This document shows positions 18,130-26,991 of a stretch of DNA of 64,000 nucleotides, piece after piece. The stretch lies in assembly GCF_017876295.1 (NCBI RefSeq), contig NZ_JAGINT010000001.1, forward strand, positions 1,364,001-1,428,000, in the 5' to 3' direction. Each line of letters begins with the position of its first letter. The first letter of the stretch is position 1. The translations under genes and the position numbers were made by a program. Origin of the DNA: Kribbella aluminosa. Its GTDB lineage: Bacteria; Actinomycetota; Actinomycetes; Propionibacteriales; Kribbellaceae. The notes beneath the pieces are model-generated. The model made no database searches, was not told the DNA's origin, and was given only the letters and a program-made list of their open reading frames with translations.

Positions 18130-18960
18130 ATGCTTCCTGGGTGGATTCCGAGGGCTGTGGTGCTGGAGGCGACGGCGGCTCCGGCTGTCGAGACGGTGAA
18201 TCCGGAGCTGCTGCGGCAGTGGGGATCGTCCGAGGTCTGGCGGCTGTCGTACGGGTTGCGCAGCGTGGTCGTGAAGCGCGGGACCGGCACACAGTCCGGC
18301 GAGGAGACGGCGTACCAGCGGTACGTCGTACCGCTCGGGCTGCCGGCGCCGGAGCTGCTGTACGGCGCTGACGGCGTGATCGTGCTGGCCGATGTCGGCC
18401 GGGTGACCCTGGAACAGGAGCCGGCCGCGGACGGGTTCCTCGCGGCGGCCGAGCTGGCGGCGCGGATCCACGGCGCGACTGTGGACGGTGTGAGCGGGTT
18501 CCCGCCCGCACGGGTGAAGGAGCTGGCGGGGCGGATCGGGCGGATCGACCTCGATCTGGATCCGCTCGTGGAGGCGGTCGACCGGCTGCACCGGGAGGCG
18601 CCGCTCGGGGTCGTGCACGGTGATTTCGTACCGAAGAACCTGGTCACGGACGGCACCCGCTGGACCGCCGTCGACTGGCCGTTGGCGTATCTCGCTCCGC
18701 ACCTCAGCGACCTCTACACGCTGATCCGGGACGCCGTTGCCCTCGGCTACGACCGCGGGCCGATCGTGGCGCGGTACGTCGAGGTCTCGGGCGCGGATCC
18801 GTTCCTGGTGGACCGGCAACTGCTGGTCGGCGGGGCGTGCTTCTGCCTGCTCGCGCTGACGTTCGTGATCGAGGAGGGCGTCCGGACGATCCCCGGCTCC
18901 GAGGACTGGATCGATCCGCTGCTCGCCGAGCTCGCCGACGTCGTCGGGCAGTTGTCGTGA
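18130..18960 (+). CDS. Aminoglycoside/choline-kinase-like phosphotransferase
   Basis: The product has 276 residues. The APH fold is recognised from GVVHGDFVPKNLV (Brenner motif with catalytic aspartate) and the following AVDWP metal-binding segment. The N lobe holds a lysine in SVVVKRGTG. The substrate is unknown; such proteins phosphorylate small hydroxyl compounds and are often not resistance enzymes. It starts 53 bases from the divergent dapD. Its stop overlaps the GTG of the epimerase gene by four bases (GTGA), so the two are probably co-translated and may act on a shared metabolite. Confidence 0.75.
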   Translation: MLPGWIPRAVVLEATAAPAVETVNPELLRQWGSSEVWRLSYGLRSVVVKRGTGTQSGEETAYQRYVVPLGLPAPELLYGADGVIVLADVGRVTLEQEPAADGFLAAAELAARIHGATVDGVSGFPPARVKELAGRIGRIDLDLDPLVEAVDRLHREAPLGVVHGDFVPKNLVTDGTRWTAVDWPLAYLAPHLSDLYTLIRDAVALGYDRGPIVARYVEVSGADPFLVDRQLLVGGACFCLLALTFVIEEGVRTIPGSEDWIDPLLAELADVVGQLS

Positions 18961-19850
18961 GGCTGCTGGTCCTCGGCGGTACGAAGAACCTCGGCCGGCA
19001 CGTCGTCGAGGCGGCCCTGCGCGACGACCACGAGGTGACCCTCTTCAACCGCGGCCTGACGAACCCGGCGCTCTTCCCCGACGTACGCCGGATCACCGGC
19101 GACCGCGCCGCGCCCGACGCGCTGGCCGCCGGCGAGTGGGACGGCGTGATCGACATGTCCGGCTTCCTGGTCCGCGACGTGTCGCTGAGCGCCGCCGTAC
19201 TGCGGGACCGCTGCGGGCACTACACGTACATGTCCTCGATCGCGGTGTACGCGAGCCAGACAGACCTCGGCATGACCGAGTCCGCCCCGCTCCTGGGCTG
19301 GCCCGCGGGCGCACCGGAGGACCACTTCACGATGGACCTCTACGGCCCGTCGAAGGTCCGCAACGAATCGTTGCTCACCGCCACCTTCGGCACCCGCACC
19401 GCGGCCGTCCGCTCCGGCTTCGTGATCGGCCCGCACAACCCCGACTTCGGCAACTGGGGCTGGGCCCTCGCCCACGGCCGGCCCCTGGAATGCGCCGCCC
19501 GCCCCGGCCAGCCGATCCAGTACGTCGACGCCCGCGACCTCGCCGCCTTCCTCCTGCTGGTGACGGTGGCCGGGCTGCCCGGCCCCTTCAACGCGGTAGG
19601 CCCCACCCAAACCCTCGCCACCCTCGCCGAAACCTGGCGCGCCGTGGTCCCCGACCCACCACCCATCAACTGGTCCCCGTCGATGGACCGCTTCCACCTC
19701 CCCCACGACGGCTCCAACGACGGCACCTTCCACCTCTCCAACACCCACGCCCGCACCAACGGCCTCCACCTCCGCCCCGACACCGAGACAGCCCGCGACT
19801 ACATCACCTGGGTCCACGATGGAAACACCCCACCCGACCCACCGCACTGA
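18957..19850 (+). CDS. NAD-dependent epimerase/dehydratase-like (extended SDR) protein
   Basis: From GTG at 18957 the product has 297 residues: MRLLVLGGTKNLGRHVVEAA with the G-x-x-x-x-x-G nucleotide loop. TYMSSIAVYAS and LYGPSKVRNE provide the serine and the Y-x-x-x-K catalytic pair of extended SDRs. GFVIGPHNPD and VDARDLAAFL are further family signs. A reductase or epimerase acting on a sugar or isoprenoid is likely, but the substrate is unknown. Its last 12 codons (VHDGNTPPDPPH) recur in diverged form (VHDGNVPPVAPH) 521 bases downstream, beyond the DUF3800 ORF; see the repeat entry. Confidence 0.8.
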   Translation: MRLLVLGGTKNLGRHVVEAALRDDHEVTLFNRGLTNPALFPDVRRITGDRAAPDALAAGEWDGVIDMSGFLVRDVSLSAAVLRDRCGHYTYMSSIAVYASQTDLGMTESAPLLGWPAGAPEDHFTMDLYGPSKVRNESLLTATFGTRTAAVRSGFVIGPHNPDFGNWGWALAHGRPLECAARPGQPIQYVDARDLAAFLLLVTVAGLPGPFNAVGPTQTLATLAETWRAVVPDPPPINWSPSMDRFHLPHDGSNDGTFHLSNTHARTNGLHLRPDTETARDYITWVHDGNTPPDPPH

Positions 19851-19920
19851 GTCGGGGCAACCCGGGGCATCGTGGGGCAGATATCCACAGGCCCGTTTCG
19901 CGGCCCGCCGTACCCCTGGC

Positions 19921-19939
19921 GTGACACCTGAGGTGTCAC
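19921..19939. promoter_or_regulatory. Perfect dyad immediately upstream of the DUF3800 ORF
   Basis: GTGACACCTGAGGTGTCAC has 9-bp arms around one central base and ends three bases before the ATG at 19943. It could be an operator, a recombination site or a structure that blocks the start codon. No other copy was noticed in the window. Confidence 0.5.
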
Positions 19940-19942
19940 CCC

Positions 19943-20332
19943 ATGTACTTCGAACGACCTCTTGTACGTGCCTACGTGGACGAGACCGGCGACCGTGGGT
20001 TGTCGTCGCGCGCGTCGCGATACTTCGGCATGGTCGCGGTGGTCGTCGCGGACGAGGACGACCCGCTGCTCCGTCGTGCGATCGCAGAGTGCCGCCGACG
20101 GCTCTCGGTCCCACTCGGCAAGCCGCTGCACTGGACCGAACACGTCAAGAGGTTTCCACGCCGGCAGTTCGTCGCCGGCCAGCTCTCGCTCGTCCCAGGA
20201 GTGGTGCTCAACGTCGCGCTGGTCGAGAAGGCAGCCGTCGCCCAGGACATCCCCGACCAGGTCGCCTTCTACAACTTCGTGGCGGGCATTCTGCTTCAGC
20301 AGGTCCTGGACACGGCCGATGAGGCTGCCTGA
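19943..20332 (+). CDS. DUF3800-domain protein, C-terminally truncated
   Basis: The product has 129 residues. VRAYVDETGDRGLSSRASRY is the conserved DUF3800 start (YVDExG, an RNase H-like first strand with its acidic residues). HWTEHVKRFPRRQFV continues the pattern. DUF3800 proteins are usually about 200-260 residues and are common on mobile elements and in defence islands. This one stops after ILLQQVLDTADEAA, where the sequence meets a copy of the epimerase tail, so the catalytic C-terminal region is probably lost. No Shine-Dalgarno sequence is obvious, and the dyad at 19921-19939 occupies its place. It is likely a relic. Confidence 0.6.
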   Translation: MYFERPLVRAYVDETGDRGLSSRASRYFGMVAVVVADEDDPLLRRAIAECRRRLSVPLGKPLHWTEHVKRFPRRQFVAGQLSLVPGVVLNVALVEKAAVAQDIPDQVAFYNFVAGILLQQVLDTADEAA

Positions 20333-20387
20333 GTCCACGATGGAAACGTTCCGCCCGTGGCGCCGCATTGATTCGTAGGATTGCGGG

Positions 20388-23300
20388 GTGGATATCGAGA
20401 CTGGTGGTGGGCCCGGTGGGGCTACGAGTTCGCGGGGCGGGTTCGGCAGTGTGGACGGGACGCGGTACTCGGGGGTCGGCGGCGGGCGGCAGGAGGTGGA
20501 GTGGCCTGGGGGTGGGCACGCGGTCGCGATGGGGGATCGACTGCGGTACAAGGTGTATCCGGAGCTTGACGAAGGGCTGACGTACGCGGCGACGTACGTG
20601 GCGGTCGAGGTGGTGTTCGCGGACGGGACGCGGTACGCCGGGGTCGACCAGTACGGGAAGCCCGCCGACGCGGCGGGGCAGGGCGCGGCGAAGATCCTGT
20701 ACGCCGACCAGTGGAACGACGTTCAGGTCGACCTGAGTGCGGCGGCGGGACAGACGATCGCGCAGCTGGTGCTCGTGGTGGATGCGCCGGGCGACGGGCA
20801 CGAGTTCGCGGGATGGATCGACGACGTCGAGGTCGGGCCGGCGCCGCTGGAGCCGGACGGGTCGGATCTGGCGGCGTACGTCGACACGCGGCGGGGTACC
20901 AACGCGAGCCACGACTTCTCCCGCGGCAACACGCTCCCGATCACCGCCTGGCCGAACGGGTTCAACTTCCTCACCCCGGTCACCGACGCCTCGACGTGCC
21001 GCTGGCCGTACGAGTACCACCGCGCCAACAACGCGGACAACCAGCCGGAGCTGCAGGGTCTCACGTTCTCGCACCAGCCGAGCCCGTGGATGGGCGACCG
21101 TAACCAGCTCACGATCATGCCGGTCGCGGCCGCCGAGCCGCTCGGCGACCCGGCCGAGCGGGCCGTCGCGTTCAGCCACGACGACGAGATCGCGCGGCCC
21201 GACCTGTACTCGGTCGCGCTCGCGAACGGCGTCCGTGCGGAGCTCGCCCCGACCGACCACGGCGCGATCTTCCGGTTCATGTTCCCGGCGGACGCGGCCG
21301 GGCGGCACCTGGTCTTCGACACGATCGACGAGAACGGCGGCTTCGGGTACGACGGGACCGCGGTCACCGGCTGGGTCGAGAACGGGTCGCAGCGGTCCGA
21401 GTCCGGGCTGACCCGGATGTACTGCTACGGCGAGTTCTCCAGCGCGCCGACCGGCTTCGGCCCGGCGTCCGGCGGTCGCGACAACGCGCGCGCCGCGAGC
21501 TTCGACGTACCCGAGGTGACGCTGCGGATCGCGACCTCGTTCATCGGCCTCGACCAGGCGCGGCACAACCTGTCGCTCGAACTCGCGGGCCGGTCCTTCG
21601 AGCAGCTCCAGGCCGCCGCGAACGCGATCTGGAACGAGCGCCTCCAGGTCGTCCGACCCGAGGGCGCGACACCGCCGCAGCTGCGGACCGTGTACGGCAA
21701 CCTGTACCGGCTGAACCTCTACCCGAACTCGCAGTTCGAGAACACCGGGACCGCGGAACACCCGGAGTACCGCTACGCGAGCCCGGTCCTGCCCGTCGAC
21801 GGTGCGGCGACGGAGCTTGCGACCAATGCTGTCGTGAAACCCGGAAAGATGTATGTGAACAACGGGTTCTGGGACACGTACCGGACCGCCTGGCCGGCGT
21901 ACGCGTTCTTCTATCCGGAGCTGTCCGCGGAGCTGGTGGACGGGTTCGTGCAGCAGTACCGCGACGGCGGGTGGATCGCGCGCTGGTCGTCCCCGGGGTA
22001 CGCCGACTGTATGACCGGGACGAGCTCCGACGTGTCGTTCGCGGACGCCTATCTCAAGGGCGTCGCGCTGCCGGATCCGTTGGCGACGTACGACGCCGGC
22101 CTGCGGAACGCGACCGTCGCGCCTCCGGCGACGGAGGTCGGGCGGAAGGGCGTCGACACCGGGTTCTTCGCCGGGTACGTGAGCACGGACACCGAGGAGA
22201 GCGTGTCGTGGTCGCTCGAGGCGTACCTGAACGACTTCGGGTTGGCGCAGATGGCTTTGCAGCTGGCGGAGGAGTTCCCCGAACGGCGTGAGCAGCTTCT
22301 CGAGGAAGCGGAGTACCTGCGTCGCCGGTCGCTGAACTACGTGCTGCTGTTCGACGACGCGGTGAACTTCTTCCAGGGGCGGCGGCCGGACGGGACGTTC
22401 GCGAAGAGCCCGGCGGAGTTCGACCCCGAGGAGTGGGGCGGTGACTTCACCGAGACCGACGGGTGGAACTTCGCGTTCCACGTCGCGCACGATCCGCGCG
22501 GGCTGGCGAACCTGTACGGCGGTCCGCGCGGACTGGAGGAGAAGCTCGACGGGTTCTTCGCGACGCCGGAGCTCGCCGTCAAGAAGGGCACGTACTCGAT
22601 CGTCATCCACGAGATGGTCGAGGCACAGGCCGTCCGGATGGGCCAGTTCGGCTTCTCGAACCAGCCGGCGCACCACATCGCATGGATGTACAACTACGCC
22701 GGTACGCCGTACAAGACGCAGGCGATCGTCCGCGAGGTGCTGGACCGGCTGTACGTCGGGGAGCAGATCGGCCAGGGGTATCCGGGCGACGAGGACAACG
22801 GGGAGATGTCCGCGTGGTACCTGTTCGCCGCGCTCGGCCTGTATCCGCTCCGCGTCGGCGCACCGGAGTACGCGATCGGCTCACCGCTTTTCCCGCGCGT
22901 CGTGGTCTCCCCGCTGGGCGGCCGACCGCTGACGATCACCGCCTCCGGTGTGGAAGACCCATATGTGCAAGACGTCCAGGTCGACGGGAAGCAGTTGCCC
23001 GTAGCATCCATCACCCACGCCGACCTGACCGCCGCCACCCAGCTCGACTTCACGCTGGGCGCCGACCCGTCGGACTGGGCAACCCTGGACTCCCCGCCCT
23101 CCCTCACCGCCGACGACGCCGTCGCCGCGCCGCTGGTCGACCTGATCCCGGTCGACCCCGGCAACCCCCTCTTCGACGACACGTCCGCAACCTCGACGAC
23201 CGTCGACGAGATCAGCTGGACCCTGCCGGCCGCTGCAACCCCGACGCTCTACACGCTGACGTCAGGCTCGGGCCCGGCCCCCAGCACCTGGACGTTGGAG

Positions 23301-23471
23301 GCCTCCACCGACGGCACCACGTGGACCGTCCTGGACACCCGCACCAACCAGTCCTTCCCGTGGCCGCACCAACTCCGCCCCTTCAGAATCACCACCCCCG
23401 GCCAGTACCAGCACTACCGCCTAACCCTCCCCGCCCCCACAACCCTGACCCAACTCGAGCTACTCACCTGA
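20388..23471 (+). CDS. GH92-family alpha-mannosidase (probably alpha-1,2), cytoplasmic form
   Basis: The product has 1027 residues from GTG at 20388. Residues about 1-165 form a beta-sandwich that ends DEFAGWIDDVEVG-like. The GH92 core begins at YVDTRRGTNASHDFSRGNTL. Catalytic-domain signatures are NNGFWDTYRTAWPAYAFFYP, GYADCMTGTSSDVSFADAYL and GYPGDEDNGEMSAWYLFAAL, which contains the conserved acidic residues. The last 170 residues look like a beta-sandwich (F5/8-like). GH92 enzymes are calcium-dependent inverting exo-alpha-mannosidases. No signal peptide or lipobox is visible, so it should act on imported oligosaccharides. It faces the propeller gene tail to tail and probably belongs to the same regulon as the operon at 25.7-34.6 kb. 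Confidence 0.88.
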   Translation: MDIETGGGPGGATSSRGGFGSVDGTRYSGVGGGRQEVEWPGGGHAVAMGDRLRYKVYPELDEGLTYAATYVAVEVVFADGTRYAGVDQYGKPADAAGQGAAKILYADQWNDVQVDLSAAAGQTIAQLVLVVDAPGDGHEFAGWIDDVEVGPAPLEPDGSDLAAYVDTRRGTNASHDFSRGNTLPITAWPNGFNFLTPVTDASTCRWPYEYHRANNADNQPELQGLTFSHQPSPWMGDRNQLTIMPVAAAEPLGDPAERAVAFSHDDEIARPDLYSVALANGVRAELAPTDHGAIFRFMFPADAAGRHLVFDTIDENGGFGYDGTAVTGWVENGSQRSESGLTRMYCYGEFSSAPTGFGPASGGRDNARAASFDVPEVTLRIATSFIGLDQARHNLSLELAGRSFEQLQAAANAIWNERLQVVRPEGATPPQLRTVYGNLYRLNLYPNSQFENTGTAEHPEYRYASPVLPVDGAATELATNAVVKPGKMYVNNGFWDTYRTAWPAYAFFYPELSAELVDGFVQQYRDGGWIARWSSPGYADCMTGTSSDVSFADAYLKGVALPDPLATYDAGLRNATVAPPATEVGRKGVDTGFFAGYVSTDTEESVSWSLEAYLNDFGLAQMALQLAEEFPERREQLLEEAEYLRRRSLNYVLLFDDAVNFFQGRRPDGTFAKSPAEFDPEEWGGDFTETDGWNFAFHVAHDPRGLANLYGGPRGLEEKLDGFFATPELAVKKGTYSIVIHEMVEAQAVRMGQFGFSNQPAHHIAWMYNYAGTPYKTQAIVREVLDRLYVGEQIGQGYPGDEDNGEMSAWYLFAALGLYPLRVGAPEYAIGSPLFPRVVVSPLGGRPLTITASGVEDPYVQDVQVDGKQLPVASITHADLTAATQLDFTLGADPSDWATLDSPPSLTADDAVAAPLVDLIPVDPGNPLFDDTSATSTTVDEISWTLPAAATPTLYTLTSGSGPAPSTWTLEASTDGTTWTVLDTRTNQSFPWPHQLRPFRITTPGQYQHYRLTLPAPTTLTQLELLT

Positions 23472-23490
23472 CGATCGAACCGCTCGCCCA

Positions 23491-23572
23491 CCGAGTCGTG
23501 GAAATCGGTCGCGTTTCACAGCCAAACTCCACGACTCGGCGTCGGGGATCCGAGCCATTCACCACGACTCGG
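23491..23572. terminator. Competing hairpins between GH92 and the convergent propeller gene
   Basis: CCGAGTCGTGGA (23491-23502) pairs perfectly with TCCACGACTCGG (23528-23539). A second right arm, CCACGACTCGG, follows at 23562-23572. Two alternative stems can therefore form, suitable as a bidirectional terminator for the convergent genes. The remaining sequence up to 23665 shows nothing coding. Confidence 0.65.
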
Positions 23573-23665
23573 CGGCCCGCGGGGACGTGGGCGGGCGAAC
23601 GTCGGCCAGGTGACCGGACGTCGGCAGGTCGGGCGGCGTGGGGCGTCGGGCGTGGGGTGGGTGGG

Positions 23666-25585
23666 TCAGGTTGGGGGGTGGAGGGTGAGGGAATGTAGGC
23701 GGGTGGTTTTTTCGGGGATGGGGTCGGCTACTGGGCGGGTGATCAGTAGGCGGACGTAGCGGGCTGTGAATGGCGGCACCTCGCGGGCCGTGGTGGGGGC
23801 GGTGTTGTTGGTGACGGTGTCGCGGGTGGTCCACTGCTTGTTGTTGTTGCTGGACTGGAGCTGGAAGTCGCGGGTGTTGAGGTCTGCCTCGCCGGCGTGG
23901 GTGATGGTGTAGCGGGCGATGGTTCGGTCGGCGCCCAGGTCTATGGAGAGCCAGGCGTTGGGGGAGGGGTTGATCCACAGGCCGGCGGTGGGGTCGGTGA
24001 GGTGGTGGGCGGTGGTGTTCTCGGCGCTGGCGAGTACGGGGCGGTAGCGGGCGAGGTCCGGTACGTCGGCGACCGCGGCGACCGCGGCGACCGCGGCGAA
24101 CTCGAGTACGCGGATGGTCGTGTCGTCCGACTGGGTCGGCCGCTGGACGGTCAGGCGGAGGTAGCGCGCGGGGACCGGATGGGGAAAGCGGCGGTCGGTC
24201 AGGTTGTGGATGTTGCCGGTGACAACATCCACCGGGCGCCACGGACCGGTGGACCGCTGGGCGGCCTCGACGGTGAAATCCCTGGTGTTGAAGGCGGTCT
24301 GACCACTCTCGTACCCGGCGTGTTTGATGCGATACCCGGACACCGTCCGCAACCCACCCAGGTCCAGAACCCGGCCGCCGGCGACCAGATCGGTGGTCGC
24401 CCGTGGCGCGGAGGGCTCGTCGGCGAAGCGGTGCAGGTCCAGCCAGACGAAGCGGGGCCGGTAGATCTCGGTCGTCAGCGGATCGGCCCCGAGCCGGTTG
24501 ACGTTGTAGCTGATCAGCAACCGCCCGTCCTCCGACAGGCTCGGGTGCGCCTTCGCGTTGTAGCAGTACGTGCCGCCCGCGGTCTGCGCCTCGTACACAT
24601 AAGGCTCCGGGCAGTTGTAGAACCGTACGCCGGGACCGAACGGCCCGATCGGCGACGACCCGATCGCGTACTCCAGCCCGGTCGAGTTCACGTTCCGCAG
24701 GTAGACGAGCAGGTACCGCCCGCCCGGGATCGGCGTCACGCTCAGCTCGGTCGACACGTCGGCATGCAGTACGGCGGCATCGGAGACGCTGACCGTGATG
24801 TCCGGGCTCCACGTCGTACCGCTCCAGAACCGCCAGGACGCGATGTCGGCGAACTCCTCGCGGCGTACCCGCGCGCAGACCAGGTCCTTCTGCCCGCCCG
24901 CCAACGTGTTCCGGTACCCGTAGACGTACACGAATCCGTCGGTACCTGGCATGATCCCGACGCCGAACATCACGATGTACGTGCCGTCCCGGACCAGCAG
25001 CCGGACGTCCTCGGTCCGGCGTACCGCGGTGTAGTCCGGGACCCCGTCGGCCAGCGGTACGGCGATCAGGTCGACCCGGGCCGCGTTCCAGTCGGCGTCC
25101 GGTGCGAACCCGGTGGCGTACAAGGTGTCGCCGATCGCGATCCCGTCGTTCATCCAGAACCCGTTGCCGAAGGCCCCGTTCTCCGGGACGACGAACGTCG
25201 TACCCGCCGGGTCGGGCCGGTTGCCGACGAGGACGGCCGACGAGTTGTTGACGAACCCGGTCTGCCGGTACGTCAACGTGTCCGGGTCGACGGTGCCGAT
25301 CCGGGTGTCGCTGAAGATGAACGCGGTCCGCGAGCCGGGTGTCGCGGAGCCGATGCCGTCGCGGCCGTCGAGCGGGACGGAGTAGATCCCGTCGGCGCCG
25401 ATCCAGCCGGAGCGGCGGTCGAACAACTGGGTCCACTCGTCGGCACGGGTGGCACGTAGCGGCCGGCCGGAGGAGGAAGTGGTGGGGGCGGACCAGGAGG
25501 GCGCCGGCAGCGCGGCGGAGACGCTCAGGCCGGCGGCCAGAGCGGCGTTGGTGCGCAGGAAAGTACGGCGGGAAACGGTGCTCAC
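23666..25585 (-). CDS. Tat-exported beta-propeller protein with two C-terminal F5/8-type (CBM32-like) domains
   Basis: I start it at the GTG at 25585, because STVSRRTFLRTNAALAAGLS is a twin-arginine signal peptide; the frame upstream would translate the two operators. The mature protein (639 codons in all) begins with a propeller-like region (GWIGADGIYSVPLDG, FIFSDTRIG, then repeated VYxY and YLLVYLRNV strands), similar to DUF4185/DUF5005 proteins. Two discoidin-like domains follow (about 430-535 and 535-639), each ending ARYLRLTV- or ARYVRLLI-like. DUF4185 founded CAZy GH183 (endo-D-arabinanases); whether this member is an enzyme or a binding protein is unknown. It is divergent from another propeller gene across two LacI-type operators. 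Confidence 0.75.
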   Translation of the reverse strand: MSTVSRRTFLRTNAALAAGLSVSAALPAPSWSAPTTSSSGRPLRATRADEWTQLFDRRSGWIGADGIYSVPLDGRDGIGSATPGSRTAFIFSDTRIGTVDPDTLTYRQTGFVNNSSAVLVGNRPDPAGTTFVVPENGAFGNGFWMNDGIAIGDTLYATGFAPDADWNAARVDLIAVPLADGVPDYTAVRRTEDVRLLVRDGTYIVMFGVGIMPGTDGFVYVYGYRNTLAGGQKDLVCARVRREEFADIASWRFWSGTTWSPDITVSVSDAAVLHADVSTELSVTPIPGGRYLLVYLRNVNSTGLEYAIGSSPIGPFGPGVRFYNCPEPYVYEAQTAGGTYCYNAKAHPSLSEDGRLLISYNVNRLGADPLTTEIYRPRFVWLDLHRFADEPSAPRATTDLVAGGRVLDLGGLRTVSGYRIKHAGYESGQTAFNTRDFTVEAAQRSTGPWRPVDVVTGNIHNLTDRRFPHPVPARYLRLTVQRPTQSDDTTIRVLEFAAVAAVAAVADVPDLARYRPVLASAENTTAHHLTDPTAGLWINPSPNAWLSIDLGADRTIARYTITHAGEADLNTRDFQLQSSNNNKQWTTRDTVTNNTAPTTAREVPPFTARYVRLLITRPVADPIPEKTTRLHSLTLHPPT

Positions 25586-25606
25586 TGCAGGCACTTTAGG
25601 AAGAAA

Positions 25607-25620
25607 TGTCAACGTTGACA
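25607..25620. promoter_or_regulatory. LacI-type operator, copy 1
   Basis: The perfect 14-bp palindrome TGTCAACGTTGACA has the central CG of LacI/PurR-family operators. It lies 21 bases upstream of the GTG of the minus-strand propeller gene. The identical sequence recurs at 25627 and in front of the lacI gene at 35903. Confidence 0.8.
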
Positions 25621-25626
25621 AGGCTA

Positions 25627-25640
25627 TGTCAACGTTGACA
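25627..25640. promoter_or_regulatory. LacI-type operator, copy 2
   Basis: A second identical TGTCAACGTTGACA is placed exactly 20 bases after the first, so both lie on nearly the same face of the helix. The pair sits in the 107-base divergent promoter region and could repress both propeller genes and the downstream GH38-ABC-GH130 operon. Confidence 0.8.
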
Positions 25641-25692
25641 TCATCAAATCGCTTCGCACCTGTTGCTGTCACTCAGTGAGGGAGTACCAACC

Positions 25693-26991
25693 GTGCGTCA
25701 ACCCCGCATCCCCCTCGTCCTCGCGGCGCTGCTCGCCGCCACCGCCCTCTCCGTGCCGGCCGCGGCCGCCCCGGCCCTGCCCCCACCCGTCCAGCCCGGA
25801 CCCGCCCAGCCCGGACCCGCTCAGTCCGGACCCGCCCAGGCCGGACCCGCTGAGCCCGGACCCGCTCAGAGCAGGCAAGCCCGGCATCGCTCCTCGAACC
25901 TGGTGGTCGAGAGCGCGACCGAGCTCGGCCCGATCACCCAGAACCCGCACAACGCCGCCCGCGACAACGGCCAGAGCGTCCGGTACGGCAACCAGTCGGT
26001 GTGGTTCTTCGACGACACGATCCTGAAGAACCCGGACGGCTTCCTGACCAGTACCGCCGCGACCACCAGCGACCTCGACGCGAGCGACAACATCACGCTG
26101 ACCTCGGCGAACCCGCTCGACGAGCACTCCACCGGCGTACCGCCGGAGTTCGTGCCGTTCTCCGCCGCCGAGCTCGCGTTCCAGCAGCAGCACGCGTCGA
26201 CGGACTGCACGAACTCGACCGACGAGTACTGCGGGACCGTGTTCGCGCACTGGCCCGGTCCGGCCGTGGTCGACCAGGCGCGGCACCGGATCCTGGTGTC
26301 GTACGGCAAGCTCTGCCGTGGCGGCCGCGTCGGTACGCCGTGCGAGTCGGGCTTCGTCGGCCAGGCGCAGGGCACCGGCCTGGTCTCGGTCGACATGAAC
26401 AGCAGGACCATCACCCGGCTCGCCGCGACCAACCGCCCGGCCGACATCCCGAGCCCGGAGGGCGCCGACAACACGCTGTTCTTCCCGCCCGGGCAGGACT
26501 GGGGCGGTCAGGCGATGGTGCTGGCCGGCAACACGCTCTACGGCTACGGCAAGTGCACCCTGGACGGCTGCGCGGTCGCGAAGGTCCCGGTCGCGCAGGT
26601 CACCGACATCTCCCAGTGGCGCTTCTACATCGGTGCCGACGGCAACGGTAATCCGCAGTGGTCGACGGACCCGAGCAAGACGGTCCAGGTGAAGGCGAAC
26701 GGCGCCGCCGGCTCGACCGTGTACTGGGACAGCGCGTTCGGCGCCTACGTCAACACGTTCATGCAGTTCCAGTCCCAGGACGTCCAGTACCAGACGGCGC
26801 CCAACCCGTGGGGTCCGTGGAGTACGCCGACCAAGCTGTTCACAGCCGCGAAGACGAGCGGGATCGAGTACGCCGCGTTCGCGCACCCGGAGTACACCAG
26901 CGCGGACGGGCTGACGAAGTACTACACGTACTACACCTCGTCCACCGGCGCCCAGATGCTCGTCAAGGTCCGCTTCGCGAAGGGGTCGTGA
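25693..26991 (+). CDS. Secreted DUF4185-like beta-propeller protein, first gene of the mannoside operon
   Basis: From GTG at 25693, eight to nine bases after GAGGGAG, the product has 432 residues. A Sec signal peptide (RQPRIPLVLAALLAATALSV, cleavage near AAA) leads into a linker of about five PGPAQ/PGPAE repeats (residues 35-65). A single domain follows, with cysteine-containing loops (DCTNSTDEYCG, KLCRGGRVGTPCESG) and propeller strands such as VWFFDDTILKNPDGF and WGPWSTPTKLF. It resembles DUF4185 glycan-active proteins, though more weakly than the protein at 39.4 kb. It is the first gene of the run ending at 34643 and overlaps GH38 by one base (TGATG). Role inferred: extracellular attack on, or binding of, the polysaccharide. 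Confidence 0.65.
   Translation: MRQPRIPLVLAALLAATALSVPAAAAPALPPPVQPGPAQPGPAQSGPAQAGPAEPGPAQSRQARHRSSNLVVESATELGPITQNPHNAARDNGQSVRYGNQSVWFFDDTILKNPDGFLTSTAATTSDLDASDNITLTSANPLDEHSTGVPPEFVPFSAAELAFQQQHASTDCTNSTDEYCGTVFAHWPGPAVVDQARHRILVSYGKLCRGGRVGTPCESGFVGQAQGTGLVSVDMNSRTITRLAATNRPADIPSPEGADNTLFFPPGQDWGGQAMVLAGNTLYGYGKCTLDGCAVAKVPVAQVTDISQWRFYIGADGNGNPQWSTDPSKTVQVKANGAAGSTVYWDSAFGAYVNTFMQFQSQDVQYQTAPNPWGPWSTPTKLFTAAKTSGIEYAAFAHPEYTSADGLTKYYTYYTSSTGAQMLVKVRFAKGS

Larger units (their letters stand above)
19807..20371 (+). repeat. Direct repeat of the epimerase 3' end flanking the DUF3800 ORF
   Basis: Copy 1 is 19807-19850 and copy 2 is 20328-20371. By eye about three quarters of the positions match, including an unbroken GTCCACGATGGAAAC. 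Both read VHDGNxPPxxPH-stop in one frame. In copy 2 the preceding tryptophan codon TGG appears as TGA, which is the stop of the DUF3800 ORF. The 521-base segment between equivalent points therefore looks inserted at, or recombined with, the 3' end of the epimerase gene. Confidence 0.7.

Noticed and set aside
25607-25640. The paired palindromes as a CRISPR-like or IS terminal repeat
   Set aside because: Only two short perfect palindromes with one spacing and a third copy at a regulator gene; this fits operators, not an array or transposon end.
26658-26990. Extension of the GH38 protein upstream to 26658
   Set aside because: That part is an out-of-frame reading of the preceding secreted protein; the ATG overlapping its stop gives the expected N terminus.
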